From positions 124,001 to 188,000 of the forward strand of contig JWIT01000009.1 in the NCBI GenBank assembly GCA_000949895.1: 64,000 bases of DNA, read 5' to 3'. Positions 34,161-42,017 of this stretch are shown here, one piece after another. The notes under the pieces were generated by a model, which did no database searches, had not been told where the DNA came from, and worked only from the letters and a program-made list of their open reading frames with translations. The position numbers and the translations under genes are program-made. Position 1 is the stretch's first letter; each line of letters begins with the position of its first letter. The stretch comes from Agrobacterium arsenijevicii. Its GTDB lineage: Bacteria; Pseudomonadota; Alphaproteobacteria; Rhizobiales; Rhizobiaceae.

Positions 34161-34559
34161 ATGATGCGCAATACAATCATCATCGCGGCGGCAATGCTCA
34201 CCGCAAGCGCCATTCCGGCTCTTTCAGAGGGCGATGTTGTAAAGGGGGAAGCGGTCTTCAAGCGCTGTTCCGCCTGTCACGCCATCGGCGAGGGTGCGAA
34301 AAACAAGGTCGGCCCGCAGCTTAACGGGATTATTGGCCGCGCGGCGGGCGGCGCGCCTGACTACACCTATTCCAATGCGATGAAAAAGGCGGGCGAGGAC
34401 GGTCAGGTGTGGACTGCGGCGGAACTGCGGGACTTTCTCAGCTCTCCCAAAAAGAAGATACCTGGAAACAAAATGGCCTCGGCTGGTGTCAGCAAACCCG
34501 AGGAGTTGGACAATCTCATCGCCTATATCGAAGGTACAGCTTTGAAACCGGCTGAATGA
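34161..34559 (+). CDS. Periplasmic cytochrome c (class I)
   Basis: This is a 132-residue cytochrome c with a signal peptide (MMRNTIIIAAAMLTASAIPALS, cleavage near SEGD). The single haem site CSACH lies near residue 38, and the Met ligand is probably in GNKMASAG near residue 110. The start is one of two consecutive ATGs at 34161 and 34164 after AAGGATGAC. The length and layout match c550/c2-like electron carriers. Encoded right after a GMC dehydrogenase and its Tat subunit, it should accept electrons from that enzyme and feed the respiratory chain. Confidence 0.92.
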   Translation: MMRNTIIIAAAMLTASAIPALSEGDVVKGEAVFKRCSACHAIGEGAKNKVGPQLNGIIGRAAGGAPDYTYSNAMKKAGEDGQVWTAAELRDFLSSPKKKIPGNKMASAGVSKPEELDNLIAYIEGTALKPAE

Positions 34560-34687
34560 GAGCACATAATTTGACGGACTAAATAGCCGACGAAATTGGC
34601 CTCGAGAATTTGACCTGACATCATCCCGGAATGCGCGCGCTCGGAGACCGGATGAACGTCTTTGAGACGCCGCGGGGAAGGGTCCCT

Positions 34688-35317
34688 CTATCGTCCCATG
34701 ACGCTCCACGCAATTGAGCCGAGAGCGTAGAAGCCGAAGAGAATGAGGACGCCCCCGGAAAGACGCGCAACCCAGCGGGCAAAACTTTCCGGCAGGCGCT
34801 GTCTCGCCAAGGCTATGCCGCCACTCAATGCAAACCACCATAATAGAGACCCGGCGAAGACGCCAACAACGACGATGGCGGCGTTTGTCGCTCCCGGTAC
34901 TTCCGCAAGTCCCAGACCGGCAAATATTCCGGCAAAAGCCAGAATGGTCATAGGATTGGTAATGGTTAGAAAGAAGGTCGCAGCAATCGTGCCGAACAGG
35001 TTTCGCGCGTTCACCTGCGCGGCCTGTTTCACCGGGCTTGGCGCAAGACTTTTCCAACCGAGCCAGAGCATGAACAGGCCGCCCGATATTTTTAGCGGTG
35101 CATCGATTATGGAGAGCGTTGCGGCAAAGGTCGCAAAACCGATTGCAGCAAGGCTCGCATAAACAGCATCTGCCAATGCCGTTCCCAGCCCGCCGGAAAC
35201 GCCAGCCCAGAAGCCACGTTCAAGGGTCCGGTTGATGCATAAAGCACCGATCGGCCCAAGAGGAGCGGCAACGGCCAGACCCAGTATCATGCTCTTCCCG
35301 AACAGAAGGATATCCAT
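34688..35317 (-). CDS. LysE/RhtB-family exporter
   Basis: The product is a 209-residue inner-membrane protein with about six transmembrane helices. The LysE-type motif LAVAAPLGPIGALCINRTLE lies near residue 15, continuing GFWAGVSGGLGTALADAVYA, with TITNPMTILAF in the middle. Such proteins export amino acids or derivatives. The start overlaps by one base the stop of an Lrp-family gene directly upstream, the same pairing as in many LysE/LrpA units where the regulator senses the exported amino acid. Confidence 0.92.
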   Translation of the reverse strand: MDILLFGKSMILGLAVAAPLGPIGALCINRTLERGFWAGVSGGLGTALADAVYASLAAIGFATFAATLSIIDAPLKISGGLFMLWLGWKSLAPSPVKQAAQVNARNLFGTIAATFFLTITNPMTILAFAGIFAGLGLAEVPGATNAAIVVVGVFAGSLLWWFALSGGIALARQRLPESFARWVARLSGGVLILFGFYALGSIAWSVMGR

Positions 35318-35772
35318 CAGGCGGTTCCTTCTGCTGGTGTAAAGGGGCCACTCACGACCGATGAAAGTGCGATAACCGTTTCGCTACGGGCCAGAAAACC
35401 TTGCCCTTTCATACCGGCCAGAAACGACTCGACCTCAGCCAGTGAAGCAACATGCACCTTGATAAGATAGGACCATGGACCCGTGACATGGTGGCATTCG
35501 GCAATGGTCGGATGAGCCTTCGCATAGGCGCGGAAAGTCCCTTCATCTGCACCCTGTGACAATGCGATCCAGACAAATGCGAGAACCGGCAGTCCGACGG
35601 CTGCTGGATCCGCATCCACGGTGAATTTGCGGATAGCCCCGCTCGCGTTCAGCCGCCTGATCCGTTCATTAACTGCGGAGGCCGACAGTCCAACGATCGA
35701 GCCGATGTCAGCGAGCGCACGCCGGGCATCCTCTGCAAGAAGAGTCGTGATTTTGCGGTCAATGTCATCCAT
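35317..35772 (-). CDS. Lrp/AsnC-family regulator
   Basis: A 151-residue Lrp-type protein: the N-terminal HTH (DRKITTLLAEDARRALADIG, SASAVNERIRRLN) is joined to a RAM effector domain (VTGPWSYLIKVHVASLAEVE). It is cotranscribed with and overlaps the exporter gene, so it probably controls that exporter in response to an intracellular amino acid. The upstream 137 bases are AT-rich and likely contain its promoter. Full-length for the family. Confidence 0.92.
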   Translation of the reverse strand: MDDIDRKITTLLAEDARRALADIGSIVGLSASAVNERIRRLNASGAIRKFTVDADPAAVGLPVLAFVWIALSQGADEGTFRAYAKAHPTIAECHHVTGPWSYLIKVHVASLAEVESFLAGMKGQGFLARSETVIALSSVVSGPFTPAEGTA

Positions 35773-35910
35773 GGCCGCAATATATGCAGAAATACCAAAA
35801 CCTACAATACATTTTACCGTTATTTTTTGGATTGTCAGGAAATTTTGCGGAATCAGCTGTTGCTCGCCGCAAACTTTGCTTCACCGATAAAAACAAGATG
35901 TGCCGCTTTC

Positions 35911-36810
35911 CTACAGGATCTCCCGCTTCAGAAGCTGTTCAAGCCAATCGGCAAAGACCTGAAGCCTCCGCGAAAGATGCTGACGATGCGGATAGAGCAG
36001 TGTCATCGGCATCGGCGCGGCCTGGTGATCAGGCATCACCTCGACGAGTTCGCCTGCATCGAGGTGATGTTTGACGTCGTAAGCCGGGATCTGGATAAGC
36101 CCGAGGCCGGCAAGGCAGCAGGCGATATAGGCTTCAGCACTGTTGACGGTGACGCGGGCACGCATCGGCAACATCCGGACACCGCCATCCTCAACCCACT
36201 CCCAGTCCTCGATACGGCCGGTCGACGGTGAGGCATAATTGACGGCGAGATGTTCACCAAGATCGTCCGGGGTGTTGGGTGTGCCATGTCGGGCGAGATA
36301 ATCGCGGCTGGCCACATTGATCAGCGCGAGATCGCCGATCTTGCGGGCGATGAGACCGGAGTCGCTCAAGGGGCCGACACGCAGGACACAGTCGACGCTC
36401 TCCTCGACGAGGTTGACTGTCCGGTCGGTCACCCGCAACTCGATGTCGAGTTGAGGGTGACGGGCAAGGAACTCTGGCAGCGCCGGTGCAATGATCAGCC
36501 GGCCGATCCGGCCCGGCACATCGATGCGGAGCTTCCCGCTCGGCCCGACCGATGTCTGCCGGAATAATCCCTCGGTCTCCTCGACATCGGCGATCAGCCG
36601 CAGGCAACGCTCGTAGAAGGCGGCGCCGTCCTGGGTTGGTGAGACCTTTCGGGTGGTGCGGTGCAGAAGACGCGCGCCGACCCGTGCTTCGAGGTCAATC
36701 ACGGCGGCCGACACCGACGAACGCGGCAGCCCGAGCGTATCGGCAGCGCGGGTGAAGCTCGCACATTCGACGACGCGGACGAAGGTGCGAAAGAGATCGA
36801 TGCGGTCCAG
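35911..36810 (-). CDS. LysR-family regulator, probable CTG start
   Basis: This is a 299-residue LysR regulator if begun at the CTG at 36810. The frame then opens DRIDLFRTFVRVVECASFTR and continues AADTLGLPRSSVSAAVIDLE, the complete helix-turn-helix. A TGA stop closes the frame twelve codons upstream, and no ATG, GTG or TTG lies between that stop and the GTG at 36714. That GTG would cut off the first 32 residues including most of the HTH. AAGGG sits ten bases before the CTG. Alternatives are an ATA at 36819 or an inactive gene. The effector domain is intact. It is divergent from an SDR gene, its likely target. Confidence 0.8.
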   Translation of the reverse strand: MDRIDLFRTFVRVVECASFTRAADTLGLPRSSVSAAVIDLEARVGARLLHRTTRKVSPTQDGAAFYERCLRLIADVEETEGLFRQTSVGPSGKLRIDVPGRIGRLIIAPALPEFLARHPQLDIELRVTDRTVNLVEESVDCVLRVGPLSDSGLIARKIGDLALINVASRDYLARHGTPNTPDDLGEHLAVNYASPSTGRIEDWEWVEDGGVRMLPMRARVTVNSAEAYIACCLAGLGLIQIPAYDVKHHLDAGELVEVMPDHQAAPMPMTLLYPHRQHLSRRLQVFADWLEQLLKREIL

Positions 36811-36952
36811 TGGCGTTATTCCCTTGATTGTCCGTCATTCCTGACAGGTGATGTTAGATTGATCGGCTTTATGATAAATATATAGACGATACGGTGCGTT
36901 GCAGGAAGCGGTCGCCTGAAAGGCCGCAAGGCAATCCAAGGAGCCAACGTCA

Positions 36953-37726
36953 ATGACTGATCACAGCATCAAGGGTAAAACGGTTCTTATCGCTGGCGGC
37001 GCGAAGAACCTTGGTGGACTGCTTGCCCGCGATCTCGCCGAACAAGGCGCCAAAGCGGTCGCCGTTCACTACAACACCGGCGCTACAAAGCCTGCGGCCG
37101 ACGAGACTGTAGCGGCGATCAAGGCGGCGGGAGCAGACGCTTTTGCCTTCCAGGCCGACCTCACCACAGCCGGCGCCACCGAGAAATTATTCACCGACGC
37201 CAAGGTGGCGATGGGTGGAATCGATATCGCCATCAATACGGTCGGCAAGGTGTTGAAGAAGCCGATGGTCGATATCTCGGAAGCCGAATATGACGAGATG
37301 ACCGCGGTGAATTCGAAGAGCGCTTTCTTCTTTCTGAAGGAGGCCGGCAAACATGTCAGCGACAACGGTAAGGTCTGCACCTTGGTCACCTCGCTGCTTG
37401 GTGCCTATACGCCCTTCTATGCCGCCTATGCCGGTACCAAGGCTCCCGTGGAGCATTTCACGCGGGCGGCTTCAAAGGAGTTCGGAGAGCGCGGCATCTC
37501 GGTGACGGCGATCGGGCCGGGCCCGATGGATACACCGTTCTTCTATTCGGCGGAGGGTACCGATGCCGTTGCCTATCACAAGACGGCGGCAGCGCTGTCG
37601 GGTTTCTCGAAAACCGGCCTTACCGATATCGAGGATATCGTCCCCTTCATCCGTTTCCTCGTCTCGGATGGCTGGTGGATGACCGGCCAGACCATTCTCG
37701 TTAATGGCGGTTACACCGCCAAGTAG
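36953..37726 (+). CDS. Short-chain dehydrogenase/reductase (SDR)
   Basis: This is a 257-residue SDR beginning SIKGKTVLIAGGAKNLGGLL, with a variant cofactor loop (AGGAKNLGG instead of TGGxxGIG). INTVGK stands where NNAG is usual. The catalytic Ser is in TSLLGAY and Tyr-x-x-x-Lys in YAAYAGTKAP. The C-terminal MTGQTILVNGGYTAK is typical. It starts after AAGGAG and is transcribed away from a LysR regulator across 142 bases. The substrate is unknown. Such variant-loop SDRs remain enzymes in general. Confidence 0.9.
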   Translation: MTDHSIKGKTVLIAGGAKNLGGLLARDLAEQGAKAVAVHYNTGATKPAADETVAAIKAAGADAFAFQADLTTAGATEKLFTDAKVAMGGIDIAINTVGKVLKKPMVDISEAEYDEMTAVNSKSAFFFLKEAGKHVSDNGKVCTLVTSLLGAYTPFYAAYAGTKAPVEHFTRAASKEFGERGISVTAIGPGPMDTPFFYSAEGTDAVAYHKTAAALSGFSKTGLTDIEDIVPFIRFLVSDGWWMTGQTILVNGGYTAK

Positions 37727-37734
37727 TTCGTGAC

Positions 37735-37757
37735 GTGGCGGGGACGACCCCCGCCAC
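37735..37757 (+). terminator. Hairpin after the SDR gene
   Basis: GTGGCGGGG and CCCCGCCAC form a perfect nine-base stem around ACGAC, nine bases after the stop codon. The following bases TCTGTTTC form a poor T-tract. Probable transcription end of the SDR gene. Confidence 0.6.
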
Positions 37758-37888
37758 CTCTGTTTCCCGACGTATGGTTTGATAGAGCCAAATTCGCGTT
37801 GGCGCTCCGGGGGGCTCTTCTCTTCCCACACCATGCCGGCAAGGATATCGTAGGGGATTCGAGCGTGTTTTCTTAGAAAGGATGACGC

Positions 37889-38158
37889 ATGCACATGCTG
37901 ATGGTCATTGTTGGCGGGATTGTCCTGCTCGGTATTTTCCTTCTGTTCGGCCAGCTTTGGGGCAGCGCAATGCCGGCACTCGCGACCGCGGCGAAGGTCT
38001 TCATTCCGGTCTGGTTTGCCGTATCCGTCACCAACCTCTGGGTCGGCGTCAATAAGGCGGGGTATACCCTGGCGCAGGAATTGCCTATCCTGGCCGTCGT
38101 CTTCATCGTACCGGCTGCCGTTGCATGCATCGCCATCTGGCAATTCACCCGCTCCTGA
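37889..38158 (+). CDS. Small membrane protein of unknown function
   Basis: An 89-residue, very hydrophobic protein with three predicted helices: residues 5-25 (MVIVGGIVLLGIFLLFG), 32-52 (ATAAKVFIPVWFAVSVTNLW) and 64-85 (LPILAVVFIVPAAVACIAIW). AGAAAGGATGACGC before the ATG is a good ribosome site. It stands alone between the SDR terminator and the sulfonate-type transporter. Similar short proteins occur in Rhizobiaceae without known role. Confidence 0.75.
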   Translation: MHMLMVIVGGIVLLGIFLLFGQLWGSAMPALATAAKVFIPVWFAVSVTNLWVGVNKAGYTLAQELPILAVVFIVPAAVACIAIWQFTRS

Positions 38159-38353
38159 TACGCGGATTTCGACAGTCGATCATCAATGATACGCCGGCTA
38201 ATGATATCGCAGACACCGCTGGCCAACCGTCTAGCTCATTCCACTTTTCGCACAGTCTTGACATCAGGATCATTCACGTCGGCTCTGATGGCTCGAAAGC
38301 GCTCGAGGCCCAGACGCAGGATGTGGATATTCTGGAACCCTGCTTCAATTGCT

Positions 38354-38381
38354 CATAAGGGCCGGTGGTACGGCCCTTATG
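38354..38381. terminator. Perfect 11-bp stem at the end of the minus-strand transporter operon
   Basis: CATAAGGGCCG and CGGCCCTTATG flank GTGGTA, 25 bases beyond the stop of the minus-strand binding-protein gene (38406). It also lies about 200 bases downstream of the plus-strand small membrane-protein gene. No T-run on either strand. Likely transcript end for the minus-strand operon. Confidence 0.55.
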
Positions 38382-38405
38382 ACGCGGTTTTGAGCGATAT
38401 GTTGC

Positions 38406-39425
38406 TCAGCTTCCAGAGCGCTGATGTAGCTGCGGAATGAACAGGTCGGTCCACGTCGCTGGCTTGACTTTGATGGTTCCAGCAAGGTGCATGAAATCAG
38501 CGAAGTCCATCACTTTATTGGGCGTGGTCGAGAACTGCGTATCCTTGTCCTCAAGCATAGCCAGCACATCTTCCACCGAAACCTTCACGTTGGAGTTTTT
38601 CACATATATTTCGGCAGCGGCTTTCTTGTCCTTGGCGATGAATGCATTGGCTTCGTCGAGGGCTGCCAGAAAGGCGTCTGTCGTCTTCGGGTTTGCATCG
38701 ACGAAGCGCTTTGGCGCGAATGTGACATCGAGTGTGATGTTGCCGATGACATCCACCGAGTTCACGACGCGATGGATTTTAGGGTCCTGAAGCTCGAGAT
38801 AGGAAAAGGGTGGCGAGGTGAAATGCGTGGTGATTTCGGTCTGACCGGCCTTGAGCGCTGCGAGTGCTTCCGGGTGAGGCAAGCCGACCGTTAGCGGATC
38901 AAGCTTTGCATAGTTTTCGCGGCCGAACTCGTGCGCAGCGATCATCTGCAAGACAACCGCGGACAATGATGTCTTGATGCCAGGAAGGGCTATCTTGTCG
39001 CTAGGGCTGAGGTCCTGCAGTGTTTTTACCTTCGGATTGTTGCTGTTCAGCCAGAGCGACGTGGAGCTGAGCGCGCTGACGCCCACAACTTCGACATTCG
39101 GAATACCTTTGGCCTTGGACCAGAGGGTGATAAACCCCGGTGCGCCCGTACCGGCGAAATCCAGAGTGCCGGCCATCATCGCATCGTTGATGACATTGCC
39201 GCCATCGAGCATCAGCCAATTCACCTTGATATCGCCGAGACCAGCCTTGGCGGCCTGTTCCTCAAGCATCTTCTGATCCGCCATGACGATCAGCGGCAGG
39301 TAAAGGATGCCAAAGCCTTTGGATATCCTGACTTCTTTGACTTCGGCATGGGCAGTGGTTGCTGCAACTGCAACGCCAAGTGCCGCGGTGAATGCGAGCG
39401 CCTTTGTATATTTCCAGAAATTCAT
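38406..39425 (-). CDS. Sulfonate/nitrate/taurine-type ABC substrate-binding protein
   Basis: A 339-residue receptor of the SsuA/TauA/NrtA (NMT1-like) family. The signal peptide ends TTAHAEVKEV (cleavage near residue 27). The mature start VRISKGFGILYLPLIVMADQ is family-like, with GTLDFAGTGAPGFITLWSKA and GQTEITTHFTSPPF. It is the last gene of a minus-strand operon ATPase-permease-receptor. The ligand may be an alkanesulfonate, nitrate, thiamine-precursor-like or aromatic acid; nothing in the sequence decides. Confidence 0.9.
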   Translation of the reverse strand: MNFWKYTKALAFTAALGVAVAATTAHAEVKEVRISKGFGILYLPLIVMADQKMLEEQAAKAGLGDIKVNWLMLDGGNVINDAMMAGTLDFAGTGAPGFITLWSKAKGIPNVEVVGVSALSSTSLWLNSNNPKVKTLQDLSPSDKIALPGIKTSLSAVVLQMIAAHEFGRENYAKLDPLTVGLPHPEALAALKAGQTEITTHFTSPPFSYLELQDPKIHRVVNSVDVIGNITLDVTFAPKRFVDANPKTTDAFLAALDEANAFIAKDKKAAAEIYVKNSNVKVSVEDVLAMLEDKDTQFSTTPNKVMDFADFMHLAGTIKVKPATWTDLFIPQLHQRSGS

Positions 39426-39472
39426 GAACTTTCTCCTCCCAGATAACCGGTCAAACCGGATGTCGATTGCCG

Positions 39473-40336
39473 TCAGTGCTGCATGCCCCAGCGGCGAATG
39501 GTTTTTCTTTCAATGGTCGCGAAAATCAGGTTCTCCACGAACAACCCGATCAGGATGACCGTGAACAGTCCGGCAAAGACGTTCGCCGTTTCCAGCTGGT
39601 TACGATTTTCAAAGATGAACCAGCCAAGGCCGCCCGAGCCGGATGATACGCCGAAGACGAGTTCGGCAGCGATCAAGGTGCGCCAAGCAAAAGCCCAGCC
39701 GACTTTGAGGCCGGTCAGGATCGAAGGGAAGGCCGCAGGAATAAGCACAAGGCGCACCAGTGTCAGCCCGCGCAGCCCATAATTCATGCCGACCATGCGC
39801 AACGTGTTCGATACCGAGCGGAACCCTGCATGGGTGTTGAGCGCGATCGCCCAGAGGACAGAGTGCACAAGCACGAAGACGATGCTGCCCGAACCAAGCC
39901 CGAACCAGATCAGTGCCAGTGGCAGCAGGGCGATTGCTGGTAGCGGGTTGAACATGGATGTCAGCGTTTCGAGAAGGTCCGCACCGATGCGTGAGCCGAT
40001 CGCGAGAGTGGTCAGAAGCGCTGCCAGCAGAATGCCAATACCGTAACCTATCACCAGCGTCTGCAGTGATGTCCATGCCCGGGCGGGGATCGTGCCGTCC
40101 GCTACATTGGCGAGAAACGCCGAAACGGTTTCGGAAAAGCTGGGAAACAGCAGCGGATTGCCGAGCCAACGACCATAGATCTCCCAGATTGCCGCAAGCG
40201 CCAGAAGAATAGCCGTCTTGCGGACAAAGCCGATGCGGTAAATGCGCTCGAAGATTGACAGCGTTTTTTCGACCGCAGGCACATTGGTCTGGGGCTCAGT
40301 GTGAACCACTTCTGAACGAAGGGTTAGAATGCTCAT
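39473..40336 (-). CDS. Sulfonate/nitrate/taurine-type ABC permease
   Basis: The product is a 287-residue SsuC/TauC-like permease with about six transmembrane helices. The EAA-like loop MNYGLRGLTLVRLVLIPAAF lies near residue 185 and a Gly-rich FGVSSGSGGLGWFIFENRN loop near 235. The start at 40336 (MSILTL) follows GGGAGGATT; an upstream in-frame extension to 40450 lacks support. It is the channel of the importer encoded by 38406-41223. Confidence 0.9.
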   Translation of the reverse strand: MSILTLRSEVVHTEPQTNVPAVEKTLSIFERIYRIGFVRKTAILLALAAIWEIYGRWLGNPLLFPSFSETVSAFLANVADGTIPARAWTSLQTLVIGYGIGILLAALLTTLAIGSRIGADLLETLTSMFNPLPAIALLPLALIWFGLGSGSIVFVLVHSVLWAIALNTHAGFRSVSNTLRMVGMNYGLRGLTLVRLVLIPAAFPSILTGLKVGWAFAWRTLIAAELVFGVSSGSGGLGWFIFENRNQLETANVFAGLFTVILIGLFVENLIFATIERKTIRRWGMQH

Positions 40337-40446
40337 TTGGAATCCTCCCGTTACCATGCCGCTGGCAGCGCAAGTTGCGCCATGCGTCATGTCCGTATAT
40401 CGCGTAGTGAAAGTGTACCGCCGGCTTGGGTCGAGCCGGCGTTGCA

Positions 40447-41223
40447 TCAATGCGCAAACAGCATGTCGTTGATGCGCGCTTCCAGTTCTACCTGGCTTGT
40501 CGTACCCAGTTCTTCGGTCGGGATGCTGTTCAGCTCGGCCTTGACCTGTCCCGGATGGGGCGACAGCAACAGAATACGAGTGCCGATGCGGATGGCTTCT
40601 TCGATCGAGTGAGTAACAAAAAGCACGGTGAAATGTGTGTCATCCCACAATTGCAGCAATTCGTCCTGCATCTTGCGGCGCGTCAGCGCGTCGAGGGCGG
40701 CGAAAGGCTCGTCCATCAGCAACACGTCCGGTTCCATCGCCATGCCGCGAGCAATTGCAACACGTTGCTTCATCCCGCCTGACAGCATGTGGGGAAAGCT
40801 GTCGATGAATTTCGTCAGGCCGACCTTGTCGATATAGGAGCGGGCACGCTCCCGGGCTTCGGCGGCACTCAGACGGCCGCTTGATGTCAGCGCGAACATG
40901 ACGTTCTCACCCACGGTCTTCCATGGAAGAAGCTGGTCAAACTCCTGGAAAACCATCATCCGGTCCGGTCCGGGTTCGCTGACATCCTTGCCCTTAAGGC
41001 GGATGCGGCCCTCGCTTGGTGTGATGTAGCCACCGATCGCTTTCAGCAGTGTTGACTTGCCGCAACCCGAAGGGCCGAGCAACACAAAACGATCCGCTTT
41101 GTAGACTTCGAAATTGACACGATGCGTGGCTGTCACCAAAACGTCTGGCGTTTTGTATTGAAGCGTCACGCCGTCAACGGTGAGCAAAGGCGCGGGTGTG
41201 CCTGCAGTGGAATGCATGTTCAT
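40447..41223 (-). CDS. Sulfonate/nitrate/taurine-type ABC ATPase
   Basis: This is a 258-residue SsuB/TauB-like ATPase: Walker A GPSGCGKST, Q-loop VFQEFDQLLPWKT, signature LSGGMKQR, Walker B VLLMDEPFAALD and switch FVTHS. Its start at 41223 follows GGGAGGACC; the frame extends upstream to 41313 without a ribosome site. It is the first gene of the minus-strand importer operon and lies 128 bases from the divergent two-component genes, which may control it. Confidence 0.92.
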   Translation of the reverse strand: MNMHSTAGTPAPLLTVDGVTLQYKTPDVLVTATHRVNFEVYKADRFVLLGPSGCGKSTLLKAIGGYITPSEGRIRLKGKDVSEPGPDRMMVFQEFDQLLPWKTVGENVMFALTSSGRLSAAEARERARSYIDKVGLTKFIDSFPHMLSGGMKQRVAIARGMAMEPDVLLMDEPFAALDALTRRKMQDELLQLWDDTHFTVLFVTHSIEEAIRIGTRILLLSPHPGQVKAELNSIPTEELGTTSQVELEARINDMLFAH

Positions 41224-41351
41224 AGGTCCTCCCGGATCGTTCGTCGTCCGCACTCCCAGCGAACTTGACAAAACCTTCATACAGCAAGACGCTGACTCTA
41301 AACTGACTGACACCTGACGATGGCTTCAGGTGGCTCTCATGGGGGGAAGGC

Positions 41352-42017
41352 GTGCGCATACTTGTCGTGGAGGATATGCCCGATATCGCAAAGGCGATCG
41401 TTTCGCGTTTTGAAGCGATGGGACATGCGGTTGATTGGGAGGCGAACGGCAGAACGGCCGGCGAACTTCTGGCCGTTCAGGTCTATAATCTTGTCATTCT
41501 CGATATGACCCTCCCGGGCGAGGATGGTGTTTCCATTCTCAAGACAATGCGTCGGCACAAGAACAGCACGCCTGTTCTGGTATTGACGGCGCGCTCTGCT
41601 GTGGATGATCGCATCACGGCGCTCGATCTGGGGGCCGATGACTATCTGACGAAACCCTTCGATTATCGCGAACTAGAGGCGCGTGCGCGGGCGCTCCTGC
41701 GCAGGAGCGCCGGGCTTTCCGACAATATGCTGCGATTTCATGAGCTCGAGATCGACCGCGGCGGCCGTACGGCGTCTGTCGATGGAATTGCGCTCGAACT
41801 GACACGCAGGGAACTGACCGTCCTTGAAATCCTTGCAACGCGGACCGGGCGTTTCACCTCCAAGGAGGAATTGGTGGATCAACTTTTCAGCTTCGATCAG
41901 GAACCAAGTCCGAACGCGGTCGAACAGTTTGTGACCAGGCTGCGCCGCAAGCTCGCCGGAACGCCGATCGAGATCAACACCATGCGTGGTATAGGATATC
42001 AGCTTGCGCGCCCGTGA
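41352..42017 (+). CDS. OmpR-family response regulator (TctD-like)
   Basis: A 221-residue regulator with a receiver domain (VRILVVEDMPDIAKAI; phospho-Asp in VILDMTLPGEDG; Lys in YLTKPFDY) and an OmpR-type winged helix (LTRRELTVLEILATRTGRFT; NAVEQFVTRLRRKLA). The start codon is GTG at 41352. It overlaps the kinase gene by 14 bases. Its receptor partner resembles TctE, and these pairs often control a nearby importer; here the divergent sulfonate-type transporter is the nearest candidate. Confidence 0.92.
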   Translation: MRILVVEDMPDIAKAIVSRFEAMGHAVDWEANGRTAGELLAVQVYNLVILDMTLPGEDGVSILKTMRRHKNSTPVLVLTARSAVDDRITALDLGADDYLTKPFDYRELEARARALLRRSAGLSDNMLRFHELEIDRGGRTASVDGIALELTRRELTVLEILATRTGRFTSKEELVDQLFSFDQEPSPNAVEQFVTRLRRKLAGTPIEINTMRGIGYQLARP

